From the NCBI RefSeq assembly GCF_905207245.1, contig NZ_CAJLKP010000019.1, forward strand, positions 1 to 64,000: a DNA stretch of 64,000 nucleotides. Direction: 5' to 3'. Every line of letters begins with the position of its first letter. Position 1 is the stretch's first letter. Below, one piece after another: positions 33,991-44,900 of the stretch. Position numbers and translations under genes: made by a program. The notes under the pieces are model-generated. The model was not told the origin of the DNA. It saw only the letters and a list, made by a program, of their open reading frames with translations, and ran no database searches. The stretch is from an uncultured Bacteroides sp. GTDB taxonomy: Bacteria > Bacteroidota > Bacteroidia > Bacteroidales > Bacteroidaceae.

Positions 33991-34018
33991 TAGAGTAATT
34001 TTTATATGTATTGATTGT

Positions 34019-34140
34019 CAAAGTTAGTAAAAGAAATGACAAGGAAATAAATATTCATTCTAAATATCACCGGCAGATGCGAAAAACATAATTTTAAATC
34101 AGGTGTGTAAGTGGAATTATGACAGGAATGAATATATTTG
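34019..34140. promoter_or_regulatory. Divergent promoters of the hydrolase and AraC genes
   Basis: Minus-strand -7 TAACTTTG (34026-34019) serves the hydrolase gene. Plus-strand -7 TATATTTG (34133-34140) lies 50 bp before the AraC start. No repeated operator motif was seen between them. Confidence 0.6.
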
Positions 34141-34190
34141 CGGGTTGTAATTTCATGGTAAGAGTTTATTCATAAATAAGAGATTATTAA

Positions 34191-35066
34191 ATGAAGAAAT
34201 CAATCCCCCGGTATACGTTTTATAAACATAAGTATGGGAGTGAACTTTTAGTGGATGTCGTGGAACTGAAATACGTGAAGCGGTTTCTGGCTAAAGGGGC
34301 TGTGCATACGTTGACTTATTATGATATTACTTTCATTACGGAAGGGGAGGGGAGATTCTCTATTGATAATCAGATATGTGAAGCAATTCCCGGCGATGTG
34401 TTCTTCTCCAAACCTGGCGAAATACGGAATTGGGATACGGCCCATATTGCAGATGGTTATGCGCTGATTTTTGAAGATGAGTTCTTGTCTTCCTTCTTCA
34501 AGGACTCTTTGTTTGTGCAACATCTCCCGTTCTTCAATCTGGAAAAGACAGCTTCTAAACTCCATTTGTCTGATGAACTTTATAAGCGCATGATGCAGCT
34601 TCTGCATGATATAAAGGCAGAAATCGGCTTGTACAGACAGAATGATGTGCATGTGCTGAGGGCATTGCTTTACGAAGCCCTTATGCTGCTGAACCGGGGC
34701 TATCTGAATATACTATCTCAGGTAGAGAAGGATAAGGAAGCCGGCAGCATTCACGTCAGCAGATTTGTAGAACTGGTCGGAGCGAACCTGAAAGAACAAC
34801 ATTCCGTCCGTTTTTATGCAGATAAGCTCTGTATTACTCCTAACTATCTGAATGAGATTGTAAATTCGGCAATGAACATCAGTGCCAAACAATACATCCT
34901 GAATAAGATTATGGATGAGGCCAAAAAGCAGCTTATCTACACCGATAATTCCATATCAGACATGGCGTTTGAACTTCATTTCTCCACTGTAGCTTATTTC
35001 GTCCGCTGTTTCCGGCAGTGTACGGGAGAGACGCCATTAGCTTACCGGAAACTATATAAACCGTGA
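34191..35066 (+). CDS. AraC-family regulator with cupin-like sensor
   Basis: 291 aa. Residues 20-110 look like the AraC arabinose-binding-type cupin (YYDITFITEGEGRFSIDNQI, AIPGDVFFSKPGEI). The C-terminal two HTH motifs are complete: VRFYADKLCITPNYLNEIVN and ISDMAFELHFSTVAYFVRCF, then GETPLAYRKL. It may control the adjacent hydrolase or the downstream PNPOx-like gene. The ligand is unknown. Confidence 0.9.
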   Translation: MKKSIPRYTFYKHKYGSELLVDVVELKYVKRFLAKGAVHTLTYYDITFITEGEGRFSIDNQICEAIPGDVFFSKPGEIRNWDTAHIADGYALIFEDEFLSSFFKDSLFVQHLPFFNLEKTASKLHLSDELYKRMMQLLHDIKAEIGLYRQNDVHVLRALLYEALMLLNRGYLNILSQVEKDKEAGSIHVSRFVELVGANLKEQHSVRFYADKLCITPNYLNEIVNSAMNISAKQYILNKIMDEAKKQLIYTDNSISDMAFELHFSTVAYFVRCFRQCTGETPLAYRKLYKP

Positions 35067-35118
35067 AAAGTGCTATTTCTCCCTTTGTTTTTATTACATT
35101 GATTCTCTGTGCCGTGTT

Positions 35119-35126
35119 TATCTTTG
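35119..35126 (+). promoter_or_regulatory. -7 element of the PNPOx-like gene
   Basis: TATCTTTG, 29 bp upstream of ATG 35155. Confidence 0.65.
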
Positions 35127-35154
35127 CCGCAACAATAACTTATAAAAAAATGAG

Positions 35155-35577
35155 ATGATGAGAGATGCAGAGAAAACAGTAGGAGGCATGATTGATAAGT
35201 TGAAAACCGCTTTCATTGGTTCGATAGATGCGGAAGGTTTTCCGAATATCAAAGCTATGTTGCAGCCCCGAAAAAGGGAAGGGATAAAAGTTATCTACCT
35301 GACCACGAACACTTCGTCGATGCGTGTTGCACAATACCGGAAGAATAATCATGCAAGTATTTACTTTTGTGATACAAGATTCTTCCGGGGAGTGATGTTG
35401 CGAGGCACAATGGAAGTACTGACCGACGGCGCCAGTAAGGAAATGATATGGCAGGACGGCGATACCATGTATTATCCGGAAGGTGTGACCGATCCCGACT
35501 ATTGTGTCCTGAAATTTACGGTAATTTCCGGTAGATTTTATAGTAACTTTAAGTCGGAAAATTTTGTAGTTGACTAA
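35155..35577 (+). CDS. Pyridoxamine 5'-phosphate oxidase-like flavin-binding protein
   Basis: 140 aa split-barrel protein: TAFIGSIDAEGFPNIKAM, IYLTTNTSSMRVAQYRKNNH, IYFCDTRFFRGVMLRGTMEV. This is the general-stress or FMN-binding split-barrel family (PNPOx-like), not the true PdxH, which is longer. It may bind FMN or F420-like cofactors; function is unknown. Start could also be ATG 35158. Confidence 0.87.
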   Translation: MMRDAEKTVGGMIDKLKTAFIGSIDAEGFPNIKAMLQPRKREGIKVIYLTTNTSSMRVAQYRKNNHASIYFCDTRFFRGVMLRGTMEVLTDGASKEMIWQDGDTMYYPEGVTDPDYCVLKFTVISGRFYSNFKSENFVVD

Positions 35578-35649
35578 TAATCAGATGGCTTTATCTTCTT
35601 AATACTAAACTTGTCTTTTTTGTGTTACTCTTTGTCCATTTTGTGGCTA

Positions 35650-35677
35650 TTGTCTCGGTTGATATAGCCTAATTTTG
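35650..35677 (+). promoter_or_regulatory. Promoter of the LruC lipoprotein gene
   Basis: -33 TTG (35650-35652) and -7 TAATTTTG (35670-35677), 17 bp apart, 42 bp before ATG 35720. Confidence 0.6.
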
Positions 35678-35719
35678 CACATAGTTTATTACTAACTATG
35701 TAATCTTAAGAATGTATTT

Positions 35720-37678
35720 ATGAGACAAAAGTACTTAAAAGGTATTATGATTGTGGCTGTCACAATCGTATTCGGCAGCTTGGTGACAGGATGCATGGAA
35801 AAAGACGTGTATAATCCGGATGCAGGAAAACAACCTTTGCCTGATGCGGATGAATATTTCGGTTTTGAAACACGTGGTGATGTAAAACTTCTGGTGAACT
35901 ATGATGTTCCGGGTTTTACTGCTCTTGTAGAAGTATATGACGAGAATCCTATGGAGATAGTAGAAGGTACGTCGGTGAAAAAAGAAGGAGTGGAGGCTAT
36001 ATTCAAAACTTATACGGATAACAACGGAAAGTATGAGGGGAAAATGAATATACCGACCTCGGTGGAGAAAATTTATTTATGTACAGAAACCTGGGGGTTG
36101 CCAAGATGTGTGGAAATGGAAATTAAAGACAATGCTGTTAGCCTTGATATGAGTGTGAATCAGTTAAGACCTTCTACGCGATCTTATTCCTTTAGTGAAG
36201 CAAAGCCTCCGTATACTATTGATAAGTCTAAGAATCTTTATTCACTGTGTAAATGGGGAGAGGGAGGAAATCTTACTTATATTTATAATAACAGTACTTT
36301 AAATAAAGATTACATTAATAAGGGTTATATTAAGTCTGTGAATCAGATTGGTGATGAGAATATTTCAGATGTAACAAACCGTCTGAAGAAATTCTTCAGT
36401 TCTTATAATGCAAAAGGGGATAACTCAGGATTGTTTGTAGCACCCGAGGTTACTAATATAAAGATAAAAGAGAAAACAAAATTGGATGTGGTATTCCTTG
36501 ATCGGGATGCTTCTTTTGATAATACGTTTGGGTACTATTTTTATAAGAAATCAGATAGAGTAAATGTGAACAGTGTGAAGAAATATATTGTATTTCCAAA
36601 TGTTTCCTTCTCAGCGTTTGGAGGTCAATTACCTATACTAAAGTGTGGAAATACAGTACGTTTACTCTATTATGATGATGCCGGTAATGCCACAGAAGAA
36701 TTTCCGGAAGGATATATGGTAGGCTGGTTTCTCTATGCTGATGGATATAATGGCTACAAACATGATTATAATGTTGGAACAGATGAAATTAAAACAACCA
36801 CTCTCCGTACTTCTAATGAGGCTGTTCAGAATTGGAATGGATTCGTTTCTGTGAAAGATGAGAAGAGCGGAAAAACGATTATAGGAGTTGAAGATGGAGC
36901 GAACCAAAGCTACTGTGACCTCTTATTCTATGTAGACGCCACTCCGGAAGGAAGTATTGATGATCCCGATAGACCTATTATTAAACCTGATGACGGTAAA
37001 GACGATCCGGAACCGGATCCGGTGGAACCTCTGAAAGGTACATTGGCCTTTGAAGATATCTGGCCTTCGGGCGGTGATTATGACATGAATGATGTAATAG
37101 TAGAATACAGGCGTGAAGTTGCCTTTAATACCAAGAATATGGTAACGAAGATAACCGATATATTTACTCCGGTACACGATGGCGCTACATTCTCAAATGC
37201 GTTCGCTTATCAGATAGATCCCGGACAATTTGGTAAAGTGACCTCAACGGGTGTAAAAGTAGAAAGTGAAACGTCGTCCATTATAGTGACACCTAATGCT
37301 AAGGAAAGTATCGGTAAGACTTATACAATAACCAGGGAATTTAATGCTTCATTTACGAAAGATGATTTGAAGGCTTATAATCCATATATCATTGTAAAAT
37401 ATGCTGAGGGACAAAAGGATAGGACAGAGGTGCATTTGCCTAAGTATAAAGCCACATCCTTAGCGAATCAGTCCCTTATCGGCACTAATCAAGATGCTTA
37501 TTACATTGATCGTGAAGGGGAATATCCGTTTGCCATTGATATTCCTGTATTGGGCTTCAAGCCGGTGACAGAATCTCACCGTATTGACAGTGAATATCTT
37601 GATTTCTCGAAATGGGCAGAGTCAAAGGGTACTAAATATACAGACTGGTATAATAATTATTCCGGTCCCAAAAAATAA
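35720..37678 (+). CDS. LruC-domain surface lipoprotein
   Basis: 652 aa. Lipobox LVTGC at Cys25 with acidic residues close behind (C-M-E-K-D), a Bacteroides surface-export type signal. A middle region of about 250 aa carries beta-rich sequence of unknown fold. A proline/aspartate linker (PDDGKDDPEPDPVEPL) precedes the C-terminal LruC domain with FEDIWPSGGDYDMNDVIVEY. LruC was first noted in Leptospira; the motif D-x-D-x-N-D suggests calcium binding. The role is unknown. A terminator follows and an HTCS gene comes next. Confidence 0.85.
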   Translation: MRQKYLKGIMIVAVTIVFGSLVTGCMEKDVYNPDAGKQPLPDADEYFGFETRGDVKLLVNYDVPGFTALVEVYDENPMEIVEGTSVKKEGVEAIFKTYTDNNGKYEGKMNIPTSVEKIYLCTETWGLPRCVEMEIKDNAVSLDMSVNQLRPSTRSYSFSEAKPPYTIDKSKNLYSLCKWGEGGNLTYIYNNSTLNKDYINKGYIKSVNQIGDENISDVTNRLKKFFSSYNAKGDNSGLFVAPEVTNIKIKEKTKLDVVFLDRDASFDNTFGYYFYKKSDRVNVNSVKKYIVFPNVSFSAFGGQLPILKCGNTVRLLYYDDAGNATEEFPEGYMVGWFLYADGYNGYKHDYNVGTDEIKTTTLRTSNEAVQNWNGFVSVKDEKSGKTIIGVEDGANQSYCDLLFYVDATPEGSIDDPDRPIIKPDDGKDDPEPDPVEPLKGTLAFEDIWPSGGDYDMNDVIVEYRREVAFNTKNMVTKITDIFTPVHDGATFSNAFAYQIDPGQFGKVTSTGVKVESETSSIIVTPNAKESIGKTYTITREFNASFTKDDLKAYNPYIIVKYAEGQKDRTEVHLPKYKATSLANQSLIGTNQDAYYIDREGEYPFAIDIPVLGFKPVTESHRIDSEYLDFSKWAESKGTKYTDWYNNYSGPKK

Positions 37679-37693
37679 TCTAATTGATGGGGA

Positions 37694-37740
37694 TGGAGCA
37701 AACGGACAGCCTATGACTGAATAGTTTGCTCCATTTTTTT
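37694..37740 (+). terminator. Rho-independent terminator
   Basis: A 10-bp stem TGGAGCAAAC (37694-37703) / GTTTGCTCCA (37724-37733) followed by seven Ts, just after the LruC gene. Confidence 0.88.
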
Positions 37741-37820
37741 GTTTTAATGGTCTCAGCATATCTCTTTATTGAATTAAATTATTACCTTCGCTTTAATCAA
37801 TGCCTGAATAGGCCCTATAT

Positions 37821-40800
37821 ATGAAAGGATTTCTGATTATAAAGAATATTATTCTTAGCAAGCAAACACTTCTTTTGGTTTATATTTTAGTTTGGGGCAT
37901 GCAGGCGTATAGCTCTGATAATCTGTCTTCTGCTTTTCCGTATAATTATCGGTATAAAAGTTTTAAGAATATATATTTCCCAATAGAGTCTAATGTTGTA
38001 AATGTAATCTTTCAAGATGATACAGGATTGGTGTGGGTCGGTACCCAAAGCGGTCTATTCTCTTATAATGGATATCAGATTTATAAATTGGCAAGAGAAA
38101 CCGATATAGAGTATGCCAATATCACTGCGATTGTACAAGTAAGTAAAGAATATCTTTGTATCGGGACTAACAAGGGGCTGCGATATCTTAATCTGTTTAC
38201 TGAACAGTTTGAGAATCTGTATCCGGTCACTCAAGTGGTCAAATCTGTCCGCTCTTTGGCTGTTTGGGATAATAAACTTTGGATTGGAACTAATGATGAA
38301 GGATTACTGTACTATGATTTTCAGGATGAATCCATATTACATTTGCCATTAGATTCCGAAAAAAGTAAATCAATCGTTTATTCGTTTGAATCGGCCGATG
38401 GTAAGCTTTATATAGGTTCTTATGATGGATTAAGTTGCTATGACCCGGTAAAACAAGTAAGAGAGACAGTCATATTGCCTGAAAAGTTCCGGAAGTTAAT
38501 GGTGAATTCATTGCTGTGGGATGAACAACGGAATTGTCTATGGATTGGGACAGAAGGATATCTGCTCAGCTATTGCCTTAATGACTCTCGTGTAGAAACG
38601 CCTCTTGCATTACCATCAAATACTTTTAAAACATTGGCATTTGATAACAAGAATAACATTGTGATGGGTACGGATAATGGCCTGTATATTTATAGCCGGG
38701 GTTTGGGAAAAGTGAATCATATACTTCATGATTTGCGAAACGAGCAGTCTTTGTGTAATAATGTAATTTCTTGTAGCTATATTGACAGAAATAATAATGT
38801 TTGGTTAGGGACTGACTATGGTATATCATTGATTGTTGATGATTCTGCTTTTCAGTTTATTCATATTTCTGAATTGACGGATGAGAGGAATGGCAATGAT
38901 TTTACCCATATATATAAGGATAGCAAAGGAGGGTATTGGTTAGGAGGAACAAACGGACTTTTACTGTTTGACAAGAATGGTAAAGTGAAATGCTTTAATA
39001 CTGAGAATCCGAAGAACTTGCTTCGGCATAACAAAATCAGATGTATATATGAAGATCGTGATCATATTGTATGGATTGCTACGGATGCCGGAGTGGCAAG
39101 ATATGATAGGGAGAGGGAGAAGTTTGTACATTATAACATAGTGGACAGGTCGAATCGGAAGAAAGCAAATTGGGCGTATGATGTTTATGAGGATGAATAT
39201 GGCAGCCTATGGATTGCGACTTATCTGGGCGGAATATTTATCGTTAACAAGCGGGAATTGCTTGCACACGATGATCGGGTTTTGTTTCGGGCGGAATGGA
39301 ACTTGTCTGATTCATTGATTTCAACCAAAGTAAGTGAAATTGCTTATCAGATAGAGACTGATAAATATGGTTTCATCTGGGTTAATACTCAAAAAGGCTT
39401 AGCCCGGATAGACTGCAAAGCCCGTAAAATACATATATTAGACGTTTATCCGAATCGGATGATTTATGATGGAATTCAATCTATCTGGTATTCATCAAAC
39501 AACGAGATTTATAAACTTAATGTCCTGACTTATACCAGTGAGAAAATAGGTGAATTAGCCAAGGGAAGCCAGGTACACTCATTTGTGTTGGAAAATACCA
39601 ATATTTGGGTTTCGTGTACGGAAGGAGTCATGGCATGGGATATTGTCTCATCGCAGAGAACCGATATGGCATTTTCAGGAAGATATTACCAAGCCGGATT
39701 CTATGACAGGCAACATGATGTCATCTTATGGGGAGGATATGATGGAATATCTTATGTATCCACTCATGTCATAAAAAGTGAAAAGGGAGCTGCCCCGGTT
39801 ATTGTAACAGCTGTCCGGAGCAATGATAGGCAACTATTGCCTATGGTGGATTATGCAGGGAGTAGTATCCGATATCAGAATAAGATAGAATTGCCACATG
39901 CGGAAAAGAATCTGACATTTGAGTTTTCCACATTAGCTTATTCTTCAGAATCAGAATTTTATTATCGTTTGGGAAACAGTAAACAATGGAGTAAATTAGA
40001 ACCGGGACAGAATCATATTTCTTTTGCCAATTTACATGCCGGCACGTATAAGTTGTTCATGCGGAATGGGAACTCCGATAATCCTCAACTATCCCCGGTT
40101 ACAGAGTTTGTTTTTACCATTCTTCCGCCATGGTATGCTTCGGTGATAGCGTATATTATATATACACTTATATTGGCAAGTATCGCTTTTATTATCATAA
40201 AATACATCCGAAGGAATATCAAATTGAAATATGAGCGTATAGAGAAAGAGAAAACATTAGAATTATCAAATCTGAAATTAGACTTCTTCATCCATATTTC
40301 TCATGAACTCAAGACTCCTTTAAGCCTAATCATAGCTCCTTTGAGTACTCTGATTACAGAAATTAAGAAGCCGGAACATAAAAAGCGGTTGGAGTCTGTA
40401 TATGGACATGCGTTAAAATTAAATTCATTAATTCATGAAGTGCTTGATTTCAAGCAGGCTGATTATACTAGTGAGAATACTTTGATTCGCTCTAATATCG
40501 AATTATGTTCTTTTACAAAGAATATTTTGGATACTTTTTCTGCGACTTTTGTGTCGAAAAATATCAGGACAGTCTTCATATCCGATAAAGAGCAAATATG
40601 GATGAATCTGGATATGATAAAAATGGAATCTGTACTATCGAATATAATCACTAATGCTATTAAATTCATTCCTGCTGAAGGGGGGGAAATTGAAGTTACC
40701 ATTATTCAGGCAGCAGAAATGGTTACTATACAAATTTCGGATACTGGCAGTGGCATAAAGCGTGAAGACCTTCCTTATATCTTTATTCGCTACTTTCAGA

Positions 40801-41795
40801 GTAAAAATAAAGATAGACGTAAAGATGGAAGTGGTATTGGTCTGTATATAGTTAAGAAGTTTATAGAACTACATGATGGTCATGTCAGCATTAGCAGTGT
40901 TGGTGACAATTGTGGAACTTTAGTTACCATAACCTTACCTTTATCCGGTGCAAATTGTATATCTTCCATACAGAATTGTTCTCAGGCGGATCAGCAATTG
41001 AGTTTGCTATCAGGAAAACCCATATTATTGATTGTTGATGATAACGTTGAAATGGTAACTTATCTAGTGGAAGCTTTTTCTAAAGAATACTGTTGCTTGT
41101 ATGCTTTAAATGGAAAAGATGGGATAACTATTGCCTCAGAACACCATCCGGACATAATTCTTGTAGATCAGATAATGCCGGAAATGGATGGAATCGAATT
41201 TTGTAAGGTGATACGAAAAAAATTGCAAATAGCTTTAGTACCTATTGTGATGTTGACAGCGAAAGATGATAAAGATACTGAACTCAAAAGCATGAAAGCA
41301 GAAGTAGATGCGTTTATATCTAAACCGTTTGATATTGATAAATTGAAGCTACGGTTGGAACAGTTGTTTAAAACCCGGCGCAGGTTAGAGAAACGACTGA
41401 ATATTGAAACAATTGGGGAACCTATACAGATACAGGAGAAAGAAATGGATACAGGGGAAGCATTTATAATCAAGCTTGTTTCCATCATGGAAGAAAACAT
41501 GGAAAATACAGAATTCAATGTTTCTATGCTTTGCCAATTAGTGGAGATGGATAATAAACAATTGTACCGGAAGGTAAAGCAGTTGGCAGGAGTCACTCCT
41601 GTAGAGCTTATTCGTCGGATACGAATGAAGAAAGCAGCCGCGTTATTGTTGCAAAATAGGTTTTCTGTTTCAGAAGTTATGTATATGGTGGGATATTCAA
41701 ATCCGTCTTATTTCTCGAAATGTTTTGTAGCCGAATATAAAGTTTCCCCAAGCCAATATGCTTCAGAACGGCAGAATACGGGGGATAAAACTTAA
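37821..41795 (+). CDS. Hybrid two-component system regulator (HTCS)
   Basis: 1324 aa, one-protein sensor/regulator of the Bacteroides type. A signal/anchor helix is followed by periplasmic Reg_prop beta-propeller repeats (WVGTQSGLFSYNGYQI, LWIGTNDEGLLYYD, VWLGTDYGISLI), a Y_Y_Y domain near 690-760 and a membrane helix at about 770-795. The histidine kinase phospho-His is near 827 (FIHISHELKTPLSLI), with the ATPase boxes NAIKFI, SDTGSGI and GSGIGLYIVKKF. The receiver aspartate is near 1116 (DQIMPEMDG) and an AraC HTH lies at 1215-1320 (FSVSEVMYMVGYSNPSYFSK). Such proteins sense glycan fragments and switch on a utilisation locus, but no susC/susD pair lies in this window. Confidence 0.93.
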   Translation: MKGFLIIKNIILSKQTLLLVYILVWGMQAYSSDNLSSAFPYNYRYKSFKNIYFPIESNVVNVIFQDDTGLVWVGTQSGLFSYNGYQIYKLARETDIEYANITAIVQVSKEYLCIGTNKGLRYLNLFTEQFENLYPVTQVVKSVRSLAVWDNKLWIGTNDEGLLYYDFQDESILHLPLDSEKSKSIVYSFESADGKLYIGSYDGLSCYDPVKQVRETVILPEKFRKLMVNSLLWDEQRNCLWIGTEGYLLSYCLNDSRVETPLALPSNTFKTLAFDNKNNIVMGTDNGLYIYSRGLGKVNHILHDLRNEQSLCNNVISCSYIDRNNNVWLGTDYGISLIVDDSAFQFIHISELTDERNGNDFTHIYKDSKGGYWLGGTNGLLLFDKNGKVKCFNTENPKNLLRHNKIRCIYEDRDHIVWIATDAGVARYDREREKFVHYNIVDRSNRKKANWAYDVYEDEYGSLWIATYLGGIFIVNKRELLAHDDRVLFRAEWNLSDSLISTKVSEIAYQIETDKYGFIWVNTQKGLARIDCKARKIHILDVYPNRMIYDGIQSIWYSSNNEIYKLNVLTYTSEKIGELAKGSQVHSFVLENTNIWVSCTEGVMAWDIVSSQRTDMAFSGRYYQAGFYDRQHDVILWGGYDGISYVSTHVIKSEKGAAPVIVTAVRSNDRQLLPMVDYAGSSIRYQNKIELPHAEKNLTFEFSTLAYSSESEFYYRLGNSKQWSKLEPGQNHISFANLHAGTYKLFMRNGNSDNPQLSPVTEFVFTILPPWYASVIAYIIYTLILASIAFIIIKYIRRNIKLKYERIEKEKTLELSNLKLDFFIHISHELKTPLSLIIAPLSTLITEIKKPEHKKRLESVYGHALKLNSLIHEVLDFKQADYTSENTLIRSNIELCSFTKNILDTFSATFVSKNIRTVFISDKEQIWMNLDMIKMESVLSNIITNAIKFIPAEGGEIEVTIIQAAEMVTIQISDTGSGIKREDLPYIFIRYFQSKNKDRRKDGSGIGLYIVKKFIELHDGHVSISSVGDNCGTLVTITLPLSGANCISSIQNCSQADQQLSLLSGKPILLIVDDNVEMVTYLVEAFSKEYCCLYALNGKDGITIASEHHPDIILVDQIMPEMDGIEFCKVIRKKLQIALVPIVMLTAKDDKDTELKSMKAEVDAFISKPFDIDKLKLRLEQLFKTRRRLEKRLNIETIGEPIQIQEKEMDTGEAFIIKLVSIMEENMENTEFNVSMLCQLVEMDNKQLYRKVKQLAGVTPVELIRRIRMKKAAALLLQNRFSVSEVMYMVGYSNPSYFSKCFVAEYKVSPSQYASERQNTGDKT

Positions 41796-41885
41796 AGAAC
41801 CTCAAATCTTTCCCGCTCTCCTGAAAGTAAGTTAATAATTTGAATGATAGAGTAGTAGTATATCATTAATTCTTCTTATGTTTGT

Positions 41886-41905
41886 GTTTGACACATGTGT
41901 CAAAC
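41886..41905. promoter_or_regulatory. Perfect 20-bp palindrome, likely TetR operator
   Basis: GTTTGACACA/TGTGTCAAAC is perfectly self-complementary. It lies 37 bp before the activase ATG, in a two-gene unit that ends with a TetR-family gene. Autoregulation by that repressor is the simplest reading. The surrounding leader has no clear TAnnTTTG element. Confidence 0.72.
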
Positions 41906-41942
41906 TTTTAAGTCTGATTAAAAGATATATTATAAAAGCGGT

Positions 41943-44900
41943 ATGTTGAAGATAGGTCTTGATGTTGGTTCTACAACAGCAAAGCTGGTTGTACTTGATG
42001 AAAATGAGAGCGTTGTATTTTCAAAATATGAAAGACATAATACGCGTGTCAGGGAAGTGGTCGTTGCTTTTCTGAAAGAACTGCTTTCCCGGATAGGGGA
42101 TGAAAAAGTGATTGTCAGAATCACCGGTTCCATTGGGATGGGAATCTCTGAGAAATGTGCTCTGCTATTTGTGCAGGAAGTGGTTGCCGCAGCGAAAGCA
42201 ATACAGAAAGGACATCCTCAGGTAGGCACTATGGTAGATATTGGCGGTGAAGATGCAAAGGTTGTTTTCTTCAGGAATGGCGAAGCTACGGATTTGCGTA
42301 TGAATGGTAACTGTGCGGGAGGTACCGGAGCTTTCATTGACCAAATGGCAATTATATTGGGTGTGAATGTCTCCGAGTTGAATGCCCTTGCCATGAATGC
42401 AGACCGGGTATATCCGATAGCTTCACGTTGCGGTGTTTTCTGCAAAACGGATATTCAGAATCTTATAGTTAAGAATGTCAGCCGGGAAAATATTGCAGCT
42501 TCCATCTTTCGTGCGGTGGCGGTGCAGACTGTGACTACTCTGGCGCGCGGCTATGATATGCAGGTTCCAGTGCTGTTTTGTGGCGGTCCTTTAGCCTTTA
42601 TTCCGGCACTGCGCAAGGCCTTTATAGATTATCTGTCCCTTGACGAAAAAGAAGTGATTTTACCGACTGACGGAACTCTGCTTCCGGCATTAGGCTCTGC
42701 CTTGTCCTGTACGGAGAAAGACCATAGTTTCCGACTTTCGGGCTTGATTGATGCTATTGATAAAAAGTTAGATGCCTCTTCGGGTAAGTTTGTAGGTCTG
42801 CAAGCTATCTTTGAGAATGAGGCGGAATACGAAAATTGGAAGGAAAGAATTGCCGGAAACAGGATTGTCAGGTCCAGGCTGATTGCCGGTGAACAAGATG
42901 TTTTCATGGGTATCGATTCCGGCTCTACGACTACCAAGATTGTGGTGATTGATGCGGAATCGAGACTACTGTATTCCTATTATAATACGAACGGTGGAAA
43001 TGCCATTAAGACCGTTGAAGAAGGGTTGAAAGACCTGTATGACAAATGTTCGGACTGTGGAGTCGTGCTTAATATAAAAGGAAGCTGCTCTACCGGTTAC
43101 GGTGAAGATTTGATGAAGTGCGCTTTCCAGCTTCATTCGGGCATTATCGAAACCATAGCCCACTATATGGCAGCGCAATATCTGGACAAGGACGTGTCTT
43201 TCATTCTGGATATTGGCGGTCAGGATATGAAAGCCATATTCGTAAATAAAGATGAAATAGACCGGATTGAGATAAATGAAGCGTGTTCATCGGGATGCGG
43301 CTCGTTTATGGAAACCTTTGCTAAATCATTGGGATATACGGTGCATGACTTCTCTTTAGCAGCTTGTCGTGCTAAAGCTCCATGTGATTTGGGGACACGA
43401 TGCACGGTTTTCATGAATTCAAAAGTTAAGCAAGTGCTGCGTGATGGAGCTACGGTAGACGACATTGCTGCCGGACTGGCCTATTCAGTCGTTAAGAACT
43501 GCCTTTATAAAGTGTTGAAACTAAAAGATGTATCTGTCTTGGGTAAGAATATCGTGGTGCAGGGTGGCACGATGCGCAATGATGCCATCGTACGTGCAAT
43601 AGAGCTCCTCACGGATACCCAAGTGTCCAGATGTACCACTCCGGAATTGATGGGAGCGTTCGGTTGTGCTCTCTATGCAAAGAAGCATCAGGGCACAACT
43701 ATCCGTCTGGAAGAAATGATAGGAAAGGCACAATACAAATCGCGTTTTCTTCATTGTAAGGGATGTGATAATCAATGTTTGCTGATGCGCTATGACTTTG
43801 AAAACGGGAAAAGTTATTATTCGGGCAACAGGTGCGAAAAAGTCTTCACAAATGGAGAGGGTAGTGAATATAAGGGGAAGAATATCTATCACCGGAAGAA
43901 TGAACTATTGTTCGATCGTAAGGTGGAGAGCACCAATCCCTGGCTGACTGTGGGAATTCCTCGGTGTCTGAATGTGTATGAGGAATACCCTTTCTGGCAC
44001 ACTCTCTTCACAGTCTGCGGCATACAGGTCCGCCTGTCCGATGTCTCCAACTTTCTGAGTTATGAGAATAATGCACGTATGGTTATGTCGGATAATATTT
44101 GCTTTCCTGCCAAACTGGTACATAGCCATATCTCCAACCTGATACATAAAAAGGTGGACCGGATATTTATGCCTTTCGTTATTTTTGAGAAAAAAGAGAA
44201 AGAGCAGAACAGTTATAACTGTCCTATTGTGACGGGATATTCGGAGGTTGTCAAAAGTGTGCAGTCCTGTGGCATACCTATCGATTCTCCGGTCATATCT
44301 TTTAAAGACCGGAAACTGCTGTATAAACAATGCAGGGAATTGCTCTGCGGACTGGGTGTTGATGAAACGATGGTTCAGTTTGCTTTTGACAAAGCAGAGA
44401 GTAAGCAGAATTCTTTTGAAAATATGCTGGTTTCCTGTAACGAGGAAATTTTGCAGAGTGCACGCAAAGAGGGTGCCCTCACTGTAATACTTGCCGGTCG
44501 TCCCTACCATAGCGACCCGTTGATACAACATAAAATTTCCGATATGATTGCTGATATGGGAGTGAATGTCATATCCGATGATTGGGTCAGGGACAAAAAT
44601 ATCAACCTTGATGATAGTCATTTCGTTTCCCAGTGGGCCTATACGAACCGTATTCTGAAAGCGGCAAAATGGTGTGCCGAACAAGAGAAAGATGTGCAGT
44701 TTGTGGAGATGACTTCATTCGGTTGTGGGCCGGATGCTTTTCTGGTAGATGAAGTGCGCGATTTACTGATGCGTCATAATAAATCTCTCACTTTATTGAA
44801 ACTGGACGATATAAGCAATATCGGTTCGATGAAATTGAGAGTAAGGTCTTTGGTAGAAAGCCTGAAATTGGCAAATACACAAGAAACTAAAAAGCAGGAT

